Shown here: piece after piece, positions 1 through 7,841 of the stretch | How positions within the stretch are numbered: position 1 is the first letter of the stretch | Layout: each line of letters opens with the position of its first letter | NCBI GenBank assembly: GCA_959022495.1 | Contig: CAUEYX010000018.1 | Coordinates: 1-58,333 of the forward strand | DNA from: an uncultured Lachnospiraceae bacterium | GTDB lineage: Bacteria > Bacillota > Clostridia > Lachnospirales > Lachnospiraceae | Reading direction: 5' to 3' | Length of the DNA: 58,333 nt | Made by a program: the position numbers and the translations under genes | The notes under the pieces: model-generated | Told to the model about the DNA's origin: nothing | The model's database searches: none | Seen by the model: only the letters and a program-made list of their open reading frames with translations

Positions 1-148
1 TTCCAAGCCCTGTTCCGAAGTCACCTCAGCCACCCACACCCCCGCGCAGAAAGGCATTCGAAAAGGCGCTCCGCTGTTTTCTCCTTTTACGCAGGCTGGG
101 AAGCGTCTTCCCGGCATATGCAGGATTTCAAAACCCACAAATCCAGAT

Positions 149-2095
149 TCATTCAGCTAATGCCTCCCATTTTTCGTACAGTTCCTCCAGCTGTTTTTCA
201 TTCGCTTCCCGTTCGATAGACAGATCCTGGCACTTTACTGAGTTGGAGTATACTTCCTCCAATGTCAGTTCGTAGTCAATGGCAGCATTGCGTTCTTCCA
301 GGCGCGCGATTTCATCTTCAGTCTTTTTCAGGTCGTTTTTCCGTTTCCGTTCTCTAGCCTGCTGTTCTTTCTGTTCCTGCCAGCTGAGCGCGGACGGCTT
401 GGAACCAGAGGCGGGTGAGCCTCCGGTATTGTCTGTGTTTTTGGCACTGTCGGCGGAAGCGGCAGGGGAGGACGCATACGCGCGGGTGAGCTCTTCTTTT
501 TTCTCCAGATAGTAGTCATAATTTCCAATATAGTTTACAAAAGTCTGGTTAACCAGCTCCAGTATGCGTGACGCGGTCTGGTTAATGAAGTAGCGGTCAT
601 GGGACACGTAGAGTACAGTCCCGCTGTAATTATTGAGTGCTTCCTCAAGGATCTCTTTGGAGGCAATGTCCAGGTGGTTTGTGGGCTCGTCCAGTATGAG
701 AAAATTGGCTTCTGACAGCATCAGCTTTGCCAGGGAAACCCGTCCCTTTTCCCCGCCGCTTAAGGTGGAGATCTGCTGGAATACCTCATCGTCCGTGAAT
801 TGGAAGGCAGCAAGGGTATTACGGATCTGCGTGTTGTTGAGCGCAGGATAGTCGTCAGATATTTCGTCAAAAATTGTCTTGTTATCGTGAAGTACATGGT
901 GCTCCTGATCGTAGTATCCAATCTGTACTTTTGCGCCGAGTGTGAAGGAACCGGTGTCCGCTTTCTGTACCTGGTTAAGGATTTTAAGAAGAGTGGTCTT
1001 TCCGGTGCCGTTGTCACCGATGACGGCCACATGTTCTCCGCGCTTGATTTCGAAGTTGACATCCCGGAACAGGACTTGGCTGTCGAACTGTTTGGACAGG
1101 CCTTCTACAGAGAGCACATCATTCCCGCTGACACAGGATGGTTCAAGGGTAAAGTGCATTTCCCTCGGTTCCTCCAGAGGTTTCTCCACGGGTGTCATTT
1201 TATCCAGCATCTTTTCACGGCTCTCAGCGCGGCGGATGGATTTTTCCCGGTTAAAGGAACGCAGCTTTTCAATCACTGCCTGCTGACGGCGGATCTCACG
1301 CTGCTGATTTAAGTATTCCTTGAGGCGGGCATCCCGGATCTGCTGTTTCTTTCTGACATATGCCTGGTAATTGCCCATGTACATGTGGATTTCTCCATTT
1401 TCGATTTCAACGACCTTGGATACGACCCGGTTCAGGAAGAATCGGTCGTGAGAGACGATGAAAACGGCTCCCGGATAATTGATGAGAAAGGTCTCCAGCC
1501 AGGCAATGGAATTTAAATCCAGGTGGTTTGTGGGCTCGTCAAGGAGCAGGATATCCGGGCTTGTCAGAAGCAGTTTTCCGAGCGCCACCCGGGTCTTCTG
1601 TCCGCCGGAGAGCGTGTCTGTCTTCTTGGAAAATTCTTCTTCTGGAAAGCCCAGTCCTTTCAGGACACCGGTGATTTCACTTTCGCAGGCATAGCCGTTC
1701 CTTGCCTCGAATTCGGACTGGAGGCGGTTGTAGGTTTCGAGCCTGTTTTCCAGCGCTTCCCCGGACAGGGCTTTCAGTTCGTGTTCGATAGAACGCAGTC
1801 TCTGCTCCATTTCCAAGACATCTGCCTTTGCGCTTTGCAGCTCCTCATATATTGTCCCGTGAGGGATTAGATCCTGGTGCTGGGCAAGATATCCGATGGT
1901 TTTCCCTTTAGCCAGGATAATATCCCCTCCGTCTGCGGGCTCTTCATTCATAATCATTTTTAATATTGTAGATTTTCCGGCGCCGTTTACACCTGTTAGA
2001 GCGGCCTTCTCTCTTTCTTCAATGTGGAAAGAACCATTCTGTACAATGATCCGGCTGCCGAAGGATTTGCTGATATTATGGCATGCGAGTATCAT
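149..2095 (-). CDS. ydiF: ABC-F family ATPase (YdiF-like)
   Basis: Cytosolic ABC-F protein of 648 aa with two ATP-binding domains and no membrane segment; this family acts on the ribosome, relieving stalls or protecting it from antibiotics. Domain 1 has Walker A GVNGAGKST and signature LSGGQKTR. Domain 2 has Walker A GDNGTGKTT and signature LSGGEKGR. Both Walker B motifs end in the catalytic glutamate (LLLDEPTNHLD and LILDEPTNHLD). A basic linker joins the domains, and the last 80 or so residues form a charged coiled coil, as in Bacillus YdiF. The ATG at 2095 follows a GGAGGAG site. It is divergent from rex, as ydiF is near rex in Bacillus, which supports the YdiF label. A resistance role cannot be read from the sequence. 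Confidence 0.9.
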   Translation of the reverse strand: MILACHNISKSFGSRIIVQNGSFHIEEREKAALTGVNGAGKSTILKMIMNEEPADGGDIILAKGKTIGYLAQHQDLIPHGTIYEELQSAKADVLEMEQRLRSIEHELKALSGEALENRLETYNRLQSEFEARNGYACESEITGVLKGLGFPEEEFSKKTDTLSGGQKTRVALGKLLLTSPDILLLDEPTNHLDLNSIAWLETFLINYPGAVFIVSHDRFFLNRVVSKVVEIENGEIHMYMGNYQAYVRKKQQIRDARLKEYLNQQREIRRQQAVIEKLRSFNREKSIRRAESREKMLDKMTPVEKPLEEPREMHFTLEPSCVSGNDVLSVEGLSKQFDSQVLFRDVNFEIKRGEHVAVIGDNGTGKTTLLKILNQVQKADTGSFTLGAKVQIGYYDQEHHVLHDNKTIFDEISDDYPALNNTQIRNTLAAFQFTDDEVFQQISTLSGGEKGRVSLAKLMLSEANFLILDEPTNHLDIASKEILEEALNNYSGTVLYVSHDRYFINQTASRILELVNQTFVNYIGNYDYYLEKKEELTRAYASSPAASADSAKNTDNTGGSPASGSKPSALSWQEQKEQQARERKRKNDLKKTEDEIARLEERNAAIDYELTLEEVYSNSVKCQDLSIEREANEKQLEELYEKWEALAE

Positions 2096-2121
2096 GTCGG
2101 TACTCCTCCTCTCAGATAACC

Positions 2122-2149
2122 ATTATAACGGAATTGCGCTAAAATACAA
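2122..2149 (-). promoter_or_regulatory. Predicted promoter of the ABC-F gene
   Basis: On the minus strand there is a TTGTAT -35 (2144-2149), a 16-nt spacer and a TATAAT -10 (2122-2127), just upstream of the ABC-F ribosome binding site. Confidence 0.6.
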
Positions 2150-2182
2150 GAAAATAAACGGGAGGGACACAAAAACTAAAAA

Positions 2183-2211
2183 TTGACATAATATTAACTA
2201 TTTTATATAAT
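2183..2211 (+). promoter_or_regulatory. rex promoter with overlapping Rex-box-like operator
   Basis: A perfect consensus promoter: TTGACA (2183-2188), 17-nt spacer, TATAAT (2206-2211). The 18 bases at 2183-2200 match 10 of the 14 defined positions of the Rex operator TTGTTAA-N4-TTAACAA and overlap the -35 and spacer. This suggests autorepression by Rex, which is inference. Confidence 0.7.
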
Positions 2212-2320
2212 AAATCGTAGTGAAAAAAGCGGACGGCGGCATGTTTATCTGCCTTAAAAATGTAATAGCTTTGCTGAAAGCGGCACAAAGACAGGCCCCG
2301 GGCGATGGAAGGTGATAGAA

Positions 2321-2965
2321 GTGGAACAGAGAAAAATATCCAGGGCAGTGATCTCAAGACTGCCGAGGTATTACCGGTATCTGGGAGATCTGCTGGAGGC
2401 AGGTGTGGAGAGAATTTCTTCCAATGACCTGAGTAAAAAGATGCATGTGACTGCATCCCAGATCCGCCAGGATCTGAATAATTTTGGCGGATTCGGACAG
2501 CAGGGATACGGGTATAATGTGAAGTACCTGTATACGGAGATTGGGAAAATACTCGGTCTTAACAAGACACATAATTTTATTATCATCGGGGCTGGAAATC
2601 TGGGACAGGCGCTTGCGAATTACGCGTCTTTCGAGAGAAGCGGTTTTGTACTTAAGAGCCTGTTTGATGTGAACCCTCGTCTGGAGGGCGTATCTATAAG
2701 AGGCATTCAGGTCCGGATGATGGATGAACTGGTTGATTTTCTGCAGAACAATGATATTGAGATCGCGGCGCTTACGATTCCAAAATCAAAGGCCGTGGAA
2801 GTGGCGGATATTCTCATCGCGAACGGAATAAAGGCGATCTGGAATTTCGCTCACACAGATTTGACCCTGCCCAAGGATGTGATTGTTGAAAGTGTACATC
2901 TTTCAGACAGCCTGATGAAACTGTCGTACAACATCAGCCAAAGAGAGTCGGGAAGAATAAAATAA
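2321..2965 (+). CDS. rex: Redox-sensing transcriptional repressor Rex
   Basis: Rex senses the NADH/NAD+ ratio and represses fermentation and respiration genes when NADH is low. The N-terminal winged helix begins ISRAVISRLPRYYRYL and contains the recognition region SQIRQDLNNFG. A Rossmann domain follows with the glycine-rich dinucleotide motif IIGAGNLGQAL. I chose the GTG at 2321 (214 aa) because an AAGGTGAT site at 2309-2316 sits correctly before it; the in-frame GTG at 2312 lies inside that site. The gene stands alone after a strong promoter with a Rex-box-like sequence and ends at a hairpin. Confidence 0.95.
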   Translation: MEQRKISRAVISRLPRYYRYLGDLLEAGVERISSNDLSKKMHVTASQIRQDLNNFGGFGQQGYGYNVKYLYTEIGKILGLNKTHNFIIIGAGNLGQALANYASFERSGFVLKSLFDVNPRLEGVSIRGIQVRMMDELVDFLQNNDIEIAALTIPKSKAVEVADILIANGIKAIWNFAHTDLTLPKDVIVESVHLSDSLMKLSYNISQRESGRIK

Positions 2966-2980
2966 AGAGACACAACACGG

Positions 2981-3012
2981 CCCCGCAGCAAGCTGCGGGG
3001 TATGTTTCGTAC
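2981..3012 (+). terminator. Hairpin after rex
   Basis: CCCCGCAG and CTGCGGGG pair around a 4-nt loop (2981-3000), followed by a short, weakly T-rich stretch. Probable terminator of rex. Confidence 0.6.
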
Positions 3013-3113
3013 TGGAGACATTCGGAAGAGCGCTAAATAAAACTGCAGGAAAACAGCTTATATGATAGTGATAGAAGTATCATACGAATAGACAGGAAAG
3101 GAAGGTGGAACAG

Positions 3114-4613
3114 ATGAGATATCTGCCGGACGGGGCGCAGATGAAAGCAGCCGACACATACACAATAGAAGAACTGGGGGTGCCCTCTCTGGTTCTGATG
3201 GAGCGGGCGGCACTAAAAGTGGCAGAAGCCATGAGAGACAGAAAGATCGACACAACCCGGGCGCTCGTTGTGTGCGGGAGTGGAAATAATGGAGGAGACG
3301 GTTTTGCCGTGGCAAGGCTTCTGACTGAGGAGGGGATGTGCGCGGAAGTCCTTTTTGCGGGAAAGGAAGCGTCGTTAAGTGAAGAGTGCGCGCTTCAGAA
3401 AAGGATTGCTGAGCGGATAGGGATACCAATATTCACTGATATTCCGGCAAAGGAATATACTGTAATAATAGACGCTCTGTTCGGTGTGGGGTTAAGCCGT
3501 GATATTTCCGGGAGATACGGGAATATTATCCGCTGGATGAACGAACAGGACTGCCGGAAAGTGGCTGTGGATATTCCCTCCGGTGTGTGCGCGCGGACGG
3601 GAAAGATTCTGGGGACCGCTTTCTGCGCGGAGCTGACAGTGGCAATGGCATGTGTGAAAGCCGGCTGCGAATTATACCCAGGCAGATCCTGCGCGGGAGA
3701 GACGGTGGCAGTCCCCATCGGCATCAGCCCGGACTTCTTTCAGAATGACACCAAAGTGTGTTTTACGTTGGACAGAGAGGATATTTCATCTCTGCTTCCG
3801 CCGCGCAGGGCGGATTCCCATAAAGGCAGTTACGGCAGGGTGCTCATGATCACGGGAAGCCATGGCATGGCTGGGGCGTGCTATCTCTCCGCCAGGGCCG
3901 CCTACGCAGCGGGGGCCGGTCTGGTGCAGGTTTATACCGCGGAAGAAAATCGAGGGATCATCCAGCAGCTTCTTCCGGAGGCGATCGTATCCTGTTACAG
4001 CGCGTATGACCCAAAACAGCTGTCAGAGCGGCTGAACTGGGCGGACATCGTATGCATCGGCTGCGGGCTTGGAAAGAGCAGGGAGGCGGAGAAGATTCTG
4101 CTGCATACGCTGAGGGAGGCGGCTGTCCCATGCGTCATTGACGCGGACGGTCTGAATCTTCTGAGCGGGCACATGGATGTGCTTAAAGAGAGGAAAAATC
4201 CGACTATTCTTACGCCTCATATGAAAGAAATGTCACGGCTGACAGGCAGAAGTATCGAAGAGCTGGCATCGTGCCGCCTGGATGTGGTGCAGGAGTTTGT
4301 GGAAGAATACCCTGTTGTCTGTGTGCTCAAGGACAGCCGGACAGCAGTGGCGCAGGCAGGGCACCATACGTTTCTAAACCTTGCCGGCAGTCACGCAATG
4401 GCAAAAGCGGGGGCGGGTGATGTGCTGGCAGGGGTGATTACAGGGCTTGCGGCTCAGGGAATGCCCGTGTTTGACAGCGCTTCGCTGGGAGTGTTCGTGC
4501 ATGCCTGCGGAGGAGATGAGGCGCGCGCGGCAAAGGGCGCCTACAGTGTGCTGGCGGCCGACCTGATCACGGGCATAGAGAAGATACTGCTGAAACAGGA
4601 CAGAGGAGAATAG
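3114..4613 (+). CDS. nnrD: Bifunctional NAD(P)H-hydrate epimerase / ADP-dependent dehydratase
   Basis: Metabolite-repair enzyme of 499 aa that epimerises and dehydrates damaged NAD(P)H (NADHX/NADPHX). The N-terminal YjeF_N epimerase domain (about 1-210) contains VCGSGNNGGDGFAVARLL. The C-terminal ribokinase-like dehydratase (about 225-495) contains GSYGRVLMITGS, the LTPHMKEMSRLTG segment and the NLAGSHAMAKAGAGDVLAG nucleotide-binding motif. The ATG at 3114 follows GAAGGTGG; an in-frame GTG at 3105 lies within that site and is less likely. It is three bases from alr, so the two are probably cotranscribed, as in many Firmicutes. Confidence 0.95.
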   Translation: MRYLPDGAQMKAADTYTIEELGVPSLVLMERAALKVAEAMRDRKIDTTRALVVCGSGNNGGDGFAVARLLTEEGMCAEVLFAGKEASLSEECALQKRIAERIGIPIFTDIPAKEYTVIIDALFGVGLSRDISGRYGNIIRWMNEQDCRKVAVDIPSGVCARTGKILGTAFCAELTVAMACVKAGCELYPGRSCAGETVAVPIGISPDFFQNDTKVCFTLDREDISSLLPPRRADSHKGSYGRVLMITGSHGMAGACYLSARAAYAAGAGLVQVYTAEENRGIIQQLLPEAIVSCYSAYDPKQLSERLNWADIVCIGCGLGKSREAEKILLHTLREAAVPCVIDADGLNLLSGHMDVLKERKNPTILTPHMKEMSRLTGRSIEELASCRLDVVQEFVEEYPVVCVLKDSRTAVAQAGHHTFLNLAGSHAMAKAGAGDVLAGVITGLAAQGMPVFDSASLGVFVHACGGDEARAAKGAYSVLAADLITGIEKILLKQDRGE

Positions 4614-4616
4614 ACA

Positions 4617-5771
4617 ATGAAACAGCATAACAGAGTATATGCGAAGATCGATCTTGACGCGGTCTCATATAATATGGAACAGATGAAAGAGCGAATCGGC
4701 GAGGATGCGCGCCTGATTGCGGTGGTGAAAACAGACGGATACGGACACGGCGCAGTGCCTGTAGCCAGGATGCTGGAGGAGTTTCCCTATGTCTGGGGCT
4801 ATGCGGTGGCATGCCTGGAAGAGGGAATTCAGCTGAGGGAGGCGGGAATCAGCAGGCCGATTCTTGTGCTTGGCTGTGTATTCCCGGACCAGTATGAAGA
4901 AATGATCCGCAATGATATCCGCGCGGCAGTATACACGGAGGAGATGGCGCGCGGGATGTCCGAAGAGGCAGGCCGGCAGGGGAAAACCGCCTGGCTTCAT
5001 ATCAAGATCGATACCGGAATGGGGAGGATCGGTTTCCCCGTAAATGAAGCCAGCGCGAATGCAGTGGAAAGGATCAGCCGTCTGCCGGCTGTGTGTCTGG
5101 AAGGTATGTTTACGCATTTTGCAAAGGCAGATGAAACGGATAAAACATACACACGGAAGCAGCATGAAAAGTTTATGTGGATGAAAGCCCAGATGGAGAA
5201 GAGGAAAGTGCAGATCCGCTATTTTGACTGTGATAACAGCGCGGGAATCATTGATTTCCCGGATATGAAACATGATCTTGCGAGGGCGGGGATCTCCACT
5301 TATGGGATGTATCCCTCAGATGAGGTCAATAAGGAAGCTGTGAAGTTAAAGCCCGCCCTCTCCCTGATCAGCCATGTCACATTTGTAAAGGACGTGGAAC
5401 CGGGGACCGCCATCAGCTACGGCGGCACTTTTGTGGCGGAGAAGAAGATGAAGGTGGCCACAATTCCGGTGGGGTATGGCGACGGATATCCCAGGTCGCT
5501 GTCCAATAAAGGGTCTGTTCTGATTCATGGAAAGCGGGCGCGCATTCTGGGAAGGGTGTGCATGGATCAGTTTATGGTGGATGTGACGGACATCCCGGAG
5601 ACAAAGTTTATGGACCGGGCTGTCCTTGTGGGAGAAGACGGGGATGACAGGATCACGGTGGAAGAGCTGGCCAGGCTGAGCGGCAGATTCAATTATGAGT
5701 TTGTGTGCTGTCTGGGGAAGCGCATCCCGCGCGTCTATGAGAAAGACGGCAGGATAATCGAGCAGGGCTGA
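4617..5771 (+). CDS. alr: Alanine racemase
   Basis: PLP-dependent enzyme of 384 aa that makes D-alanine from L-alanine for peptidoglycan. The PLP lysine lies in VVKTDGYGHGAV near the N terminus (family form KANAYGHG). The second catalytic tyrosine region is AISYGGTF, followed by the VGYGDGYPR motif typical of the biosynthetic enzyme. RVCMDQFMVDVT in the C-terminal beta domain is also characteristic. Length is normal. It follows nnrD by three bases and precedes the mazF-type gene, as in the Bacillus alr-ndoAI-ndoA region. Its product feeds the Ddl encoded elsewhere in this window. Confidence 0.97.
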   Translation: MKQHNRVYAKIDLDAVSYNMEQMKERIGEDARLIAVVKTDGYGHGAVPVARMLEEFPYVWGYAVACLEEGIQLREAGISRPILVLGCVFPDQYEEMIRNDIRAAVYTEEMARGMSEEAGRQGKTAWLHIKIDTGMGRIGFPVNEASANAVERISRLPAVCLEGMFTHFAKADETDKTYTRKQHEKFMWMKAQMEKRKVQIRYFDCDNSAGIIDFPDMKHDLARAGISTYGMYPSDEVNKEAVKLKPALSLISHVTFVKDVEPGTAISYGGTFVAEKKMKVATIPVGYGDGYPRSLSNKGSVLIHGKRARILGRVCMDQFMVDVTDIPETKFMDRAVLVGEDGDDRITVEELARLSGRFNYEFVCCLGKRIPRVYEKDGRIIEQG

Positions 5772-5887
5772 ATCCGCTTTGCAGGAATACATCCGATGAA
5801 ACGGGGAATACTGAAGTATGCGGCATGCAGAATGAATGAGGCGTGCAGGCGCGCATGAGTATGTAAATCGGAGTGTGAGACGGTTTG

Positions 5888-6232
5888 ATGATCAGACGCG
5901 GAGATATTTATTATGCGGATTTAAGTCCCGTGGTGGGTTCAGAACAGGGCGGGATACGTCCGGTGCTGGTCATACAGAATAACGTGGGGAACAGACACAG
6001 CCCTACGGTTATCTGTGCGGCAATTACCTCAAAGATGAATAAGGCAAAACTGCCGACACATATTGAGATCAGCACGAGAGATTATAAGATTGTGAAGAAC
6101 TCGGTAATTCTTCTGGAACAGATACGGACGATTGATAAGCAGAGGCTCAAAGAGTATGTCTGCCATATTGACGGAGGGATGATGAGGAAGGTGGACCAGG
6201 CGATCAGGATCAGCCTGGAGCTTCCTACATAG
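5888..6232 (+). CDS. mazF: MazF/NdoA-type endoribonuclease (PemK family)
   Basis: Toxin-family, ribosome-independent mRNA interferase of about 114 aa. The start (RRGDIYYADLSPVVGSEQGG) and the core (RPVLVIQNN, ICAAITSK) match the family closely, including the conserved RGD and the loop before SEQGG. It sits after alr, the place of ndoA (EndoA) in Bacillus. The 113 bases between alr and this gene hold no ORF long enough for a MazE/NdoAI antitoxin, only a 20-codon frame at 5796-5858. The ATG at 5888 is the family-like start; a TTG at 5885 is also possible. The Shine-Dalgarno (GGAG) is rather far upstream. Confidence 0.92.
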   Translation: MIRRGDIYYADLSPVVGSEQGGIRPVLVIQNNVGNRHSPTVICAAITSKMNKAKLPTHIEISTRDYKIVKNSVILLEQIRTIDKQRLKEYVCHIDGGMMRKVDQAIRISLELPT

Positions 6233-6244
6233 ATGGATGCCTTC

Positions 6245-6273
6245 TTTACAGAACACAAAAAGAGTGATAAAAT
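6245..6273 (+). promoter_or_regulatory. Predicted yebC promoter
   Basis: TTTACA (6245-6250), 17-nt spacer, TAAAAT (6268-6273), about 50 bases before the yebC start codon. Suggests yebC begins its own transcription unit. Confidence 0.55.
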
Positions 6274-6323
6274 TGTAAGGCAAAATGTGAGAAAAGTACA
6301 GAGAGAAGAGGAGAATTTATAAT

Positions 6324-7055
6324 ATGTCAGGACATTCAAAATTTGCCAATATCAAACACAAGAAAGAAAAGAATGATGCGGCAAAGGGCAAGATATTCAC
6401 AAAGATTGGACGTGAGCTTGCTGTTGCGGTAAAGGAAGGCGGCGGAGCTGATCCAGCGAACAACAGCAGGCTGCGTGATGTGATTGCAAAGGCAAAGTCA
6501 AACAACATGCCCAACGACACGATTGAGAGAAATATCAAGAAAGCGGCAGGAGAGGGTTCCGCTGACAATTACGAGCATATTACATATGAGGGGTACGGAC
6601 CGAACGGCACGGCGATTATCGTAAAGACATTGACCGACAATAAGAACAGGACTGCCTCTAATGTAAGGAATGCGTTTACAAAAGGAAGCGGAAATGTGGG
6701 GACGCCGGGATGTGTCTCTTTCATGTTTGATGAGAAGGGGCAGATATTTGTGGCAAAAGAAGAATGTGAGATGGATGCGGATGAGCTGATGATGCTTGCC
6801 CTTGACGCGGGGGCGGAAGACTTTGTGGAAGATGAAGAGAGCTTTGAGATCCTGACAGCCCCGGACGCGTTCAGCGAGGTCCGTCTGAAATTGGAAGAAG
6901 CGGGGATTGTGATGGCAGAGGCGGAAGTGACTATGATCCCGCAGACTTATGTGGAGCTGACAGAGGAGGAAGACATCAGGAATATTCAGAAGACGCTGGA
7001 CCTGCTCGAGGAGGACGATGACGTCCAGGATGTGTACCACAACTGGAACGAATAA
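6324..7055 (+). CDS. yebC: YebC/PmpR family protein
   Basis: Conserved 243-aa cytosolic protein. The family was long annotated as a transcriptional regulator and has more recently been linked to translation at difficult, proline-rich sequences (TACO1 is the mitochondrial relative). Diagnostic features are the N-terminal SGHSKFANIKHKK and FTKIGRELAVAVKEGG segments, RNAFTKGSGNVG in the middle, and an acidic C terminus. The start has a good AGAGGAG site. It is followed closely by the CFI-box-like gene and metY. Specific targets cannot be inferred. Confidence 0.93.
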   Translation: MSGHSKFANIKHKKEKNDAAKGKIFTKIGRELAVAVKEGGGADPANNSRLRDVIAKAKSNNMPNDTIERNIKKAAGEGSADNYEHITYEGYGPNGTAIIVKTLTDNKNRTASNVRNAFTKGSGNVGTPGCVSFMFDEKGQIFVAKEECEMDADELMMLALDAGAEDFVEDEESFEILTAPDAFSEVRLKLEEAGIVMAEAEVTMIPQTYVELTEEEDIRNIQKTLDLLEEDDDVQDVYHNWNE

Positions 7056-7067
7056 GAGGGATGCAGA

Positions 7068-7841
7068 ATGGAGATGAATACACTTCAGAAGGAGCTGACG
7101 GATCTGTATCAGACATCCATGGGGTATGAGTTCCAAAAGGCCACCTATGATAAGCGCATGGACGCGCTGAAAGAGGAGCATGCAGAGCTGCTCAGGGAGA
7201 CGGCCCATGCCTGCGACGCGTCAGACGAAAATCTGGAGAATCTCGCGGCGTGCATACCTGAATATGTGTCAGAACAGCTTGCCGAGGAACCTTCGAAGCG
7301 GAAAAGAGAGAGAAAAAGCATCGAACACAAAATGAATATGGTATCTTATTTCGTGCCGCTGCTGGGAACCATGCCTTCCGGGAAGGCAGGGAAACTGACA
7401 GAGCGGATCGTTGAAATTTGGAATGAAAAGATGCCGGAATATAAGATCAGCCATTCCACATATGAGAGCATCAGAGCAGGGTTTCAGAAGGGGCTTTTCT
7501 GCTACATTACAACCGCGGTATGCAAAAACTTTGACAAACCGGACGACTGCTATGAGCTGACGGTTCTCAGGCAGTACAGGGACAGTTATCTCCTTAAGTC
7601 CCAAAGCGGCAGGAGGCTGGTGGAAGAATATTACAATATTGCGCCAACGATTGTAAAAAGGATCAACAAGCAGAAAGACGCCGGAGAAATCTACCGCGGG
7701 ATATGGGAAATGTATTTAAATCCCTGTATCCGGCTGATTGAAGAGAATAAAAAAGAAGAGTGCAGGGAAGTCTACAGCCGGATGGTGAGAGGGCTGGAAA
7801 GAGAATACCTGACCGAATGGCAGAGAGGAGACGGAAGATGA
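7068..7841 (+). CDS. Hypothetical protein with CFI-box-like C-terminal segment
   Basis: A 257-aa soluble protein of unknown function. The N-terminal part is charged and helical, probably coiled coil. The C-terminal half has CYITTAVCKNF, then ELTVLRQYRDSYL, then VEEYYNIAPTIV. This order (C-[FY]-I-x-T-A, LR.(F/Y)RD, YY..(S/A)P) resembles the CFI-box motif found at the C terminus of many bacterial proteins of unclear role. That resemblance is from memory, not a search. There is no signal peptide or membrane helix. Its TGA overlaps the ATG of metY (ATGA at 7838-7841), so the two are likely translationally coupled. Confidence 0.75.
   Translation: MEMNTLQKELTDLYQTSMGYEFQKATYDKRMDALKEEHAELLRETAHACDASDENLENLAACIPEYVSEQLAEEPSKRKRERKSIEHKMNMVSYFVPLLGTMPSGKAGKLTERIVEIWNEKMPEYKISHSTYESIRAGFQKGLFCYITTAVCKNFDKPDDCYELTVLRQYRDSYLLKSQSGRRLVEEYYNIAPTIVKRINKQKDAGEIYRGIWEMYLNPCIRLIEENKKEECREVYSRMVRGLEREYLTEWQRGDGR

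Noticed and set aside
1..148. Possible gene end at the left edge
   Set aside because: Short stretch open in one frame, no motif. A GC-rich hairpin (about 98-119) may end the ABC-F transcript, but it is not convincing.
5796..5858. A 20-codon frame between alr and mazF as a possible antitoxin
   Set aside because: Too short for a MazE/NdoAI protein, no good ribosome binding site, and no likeness to an antitoxin.
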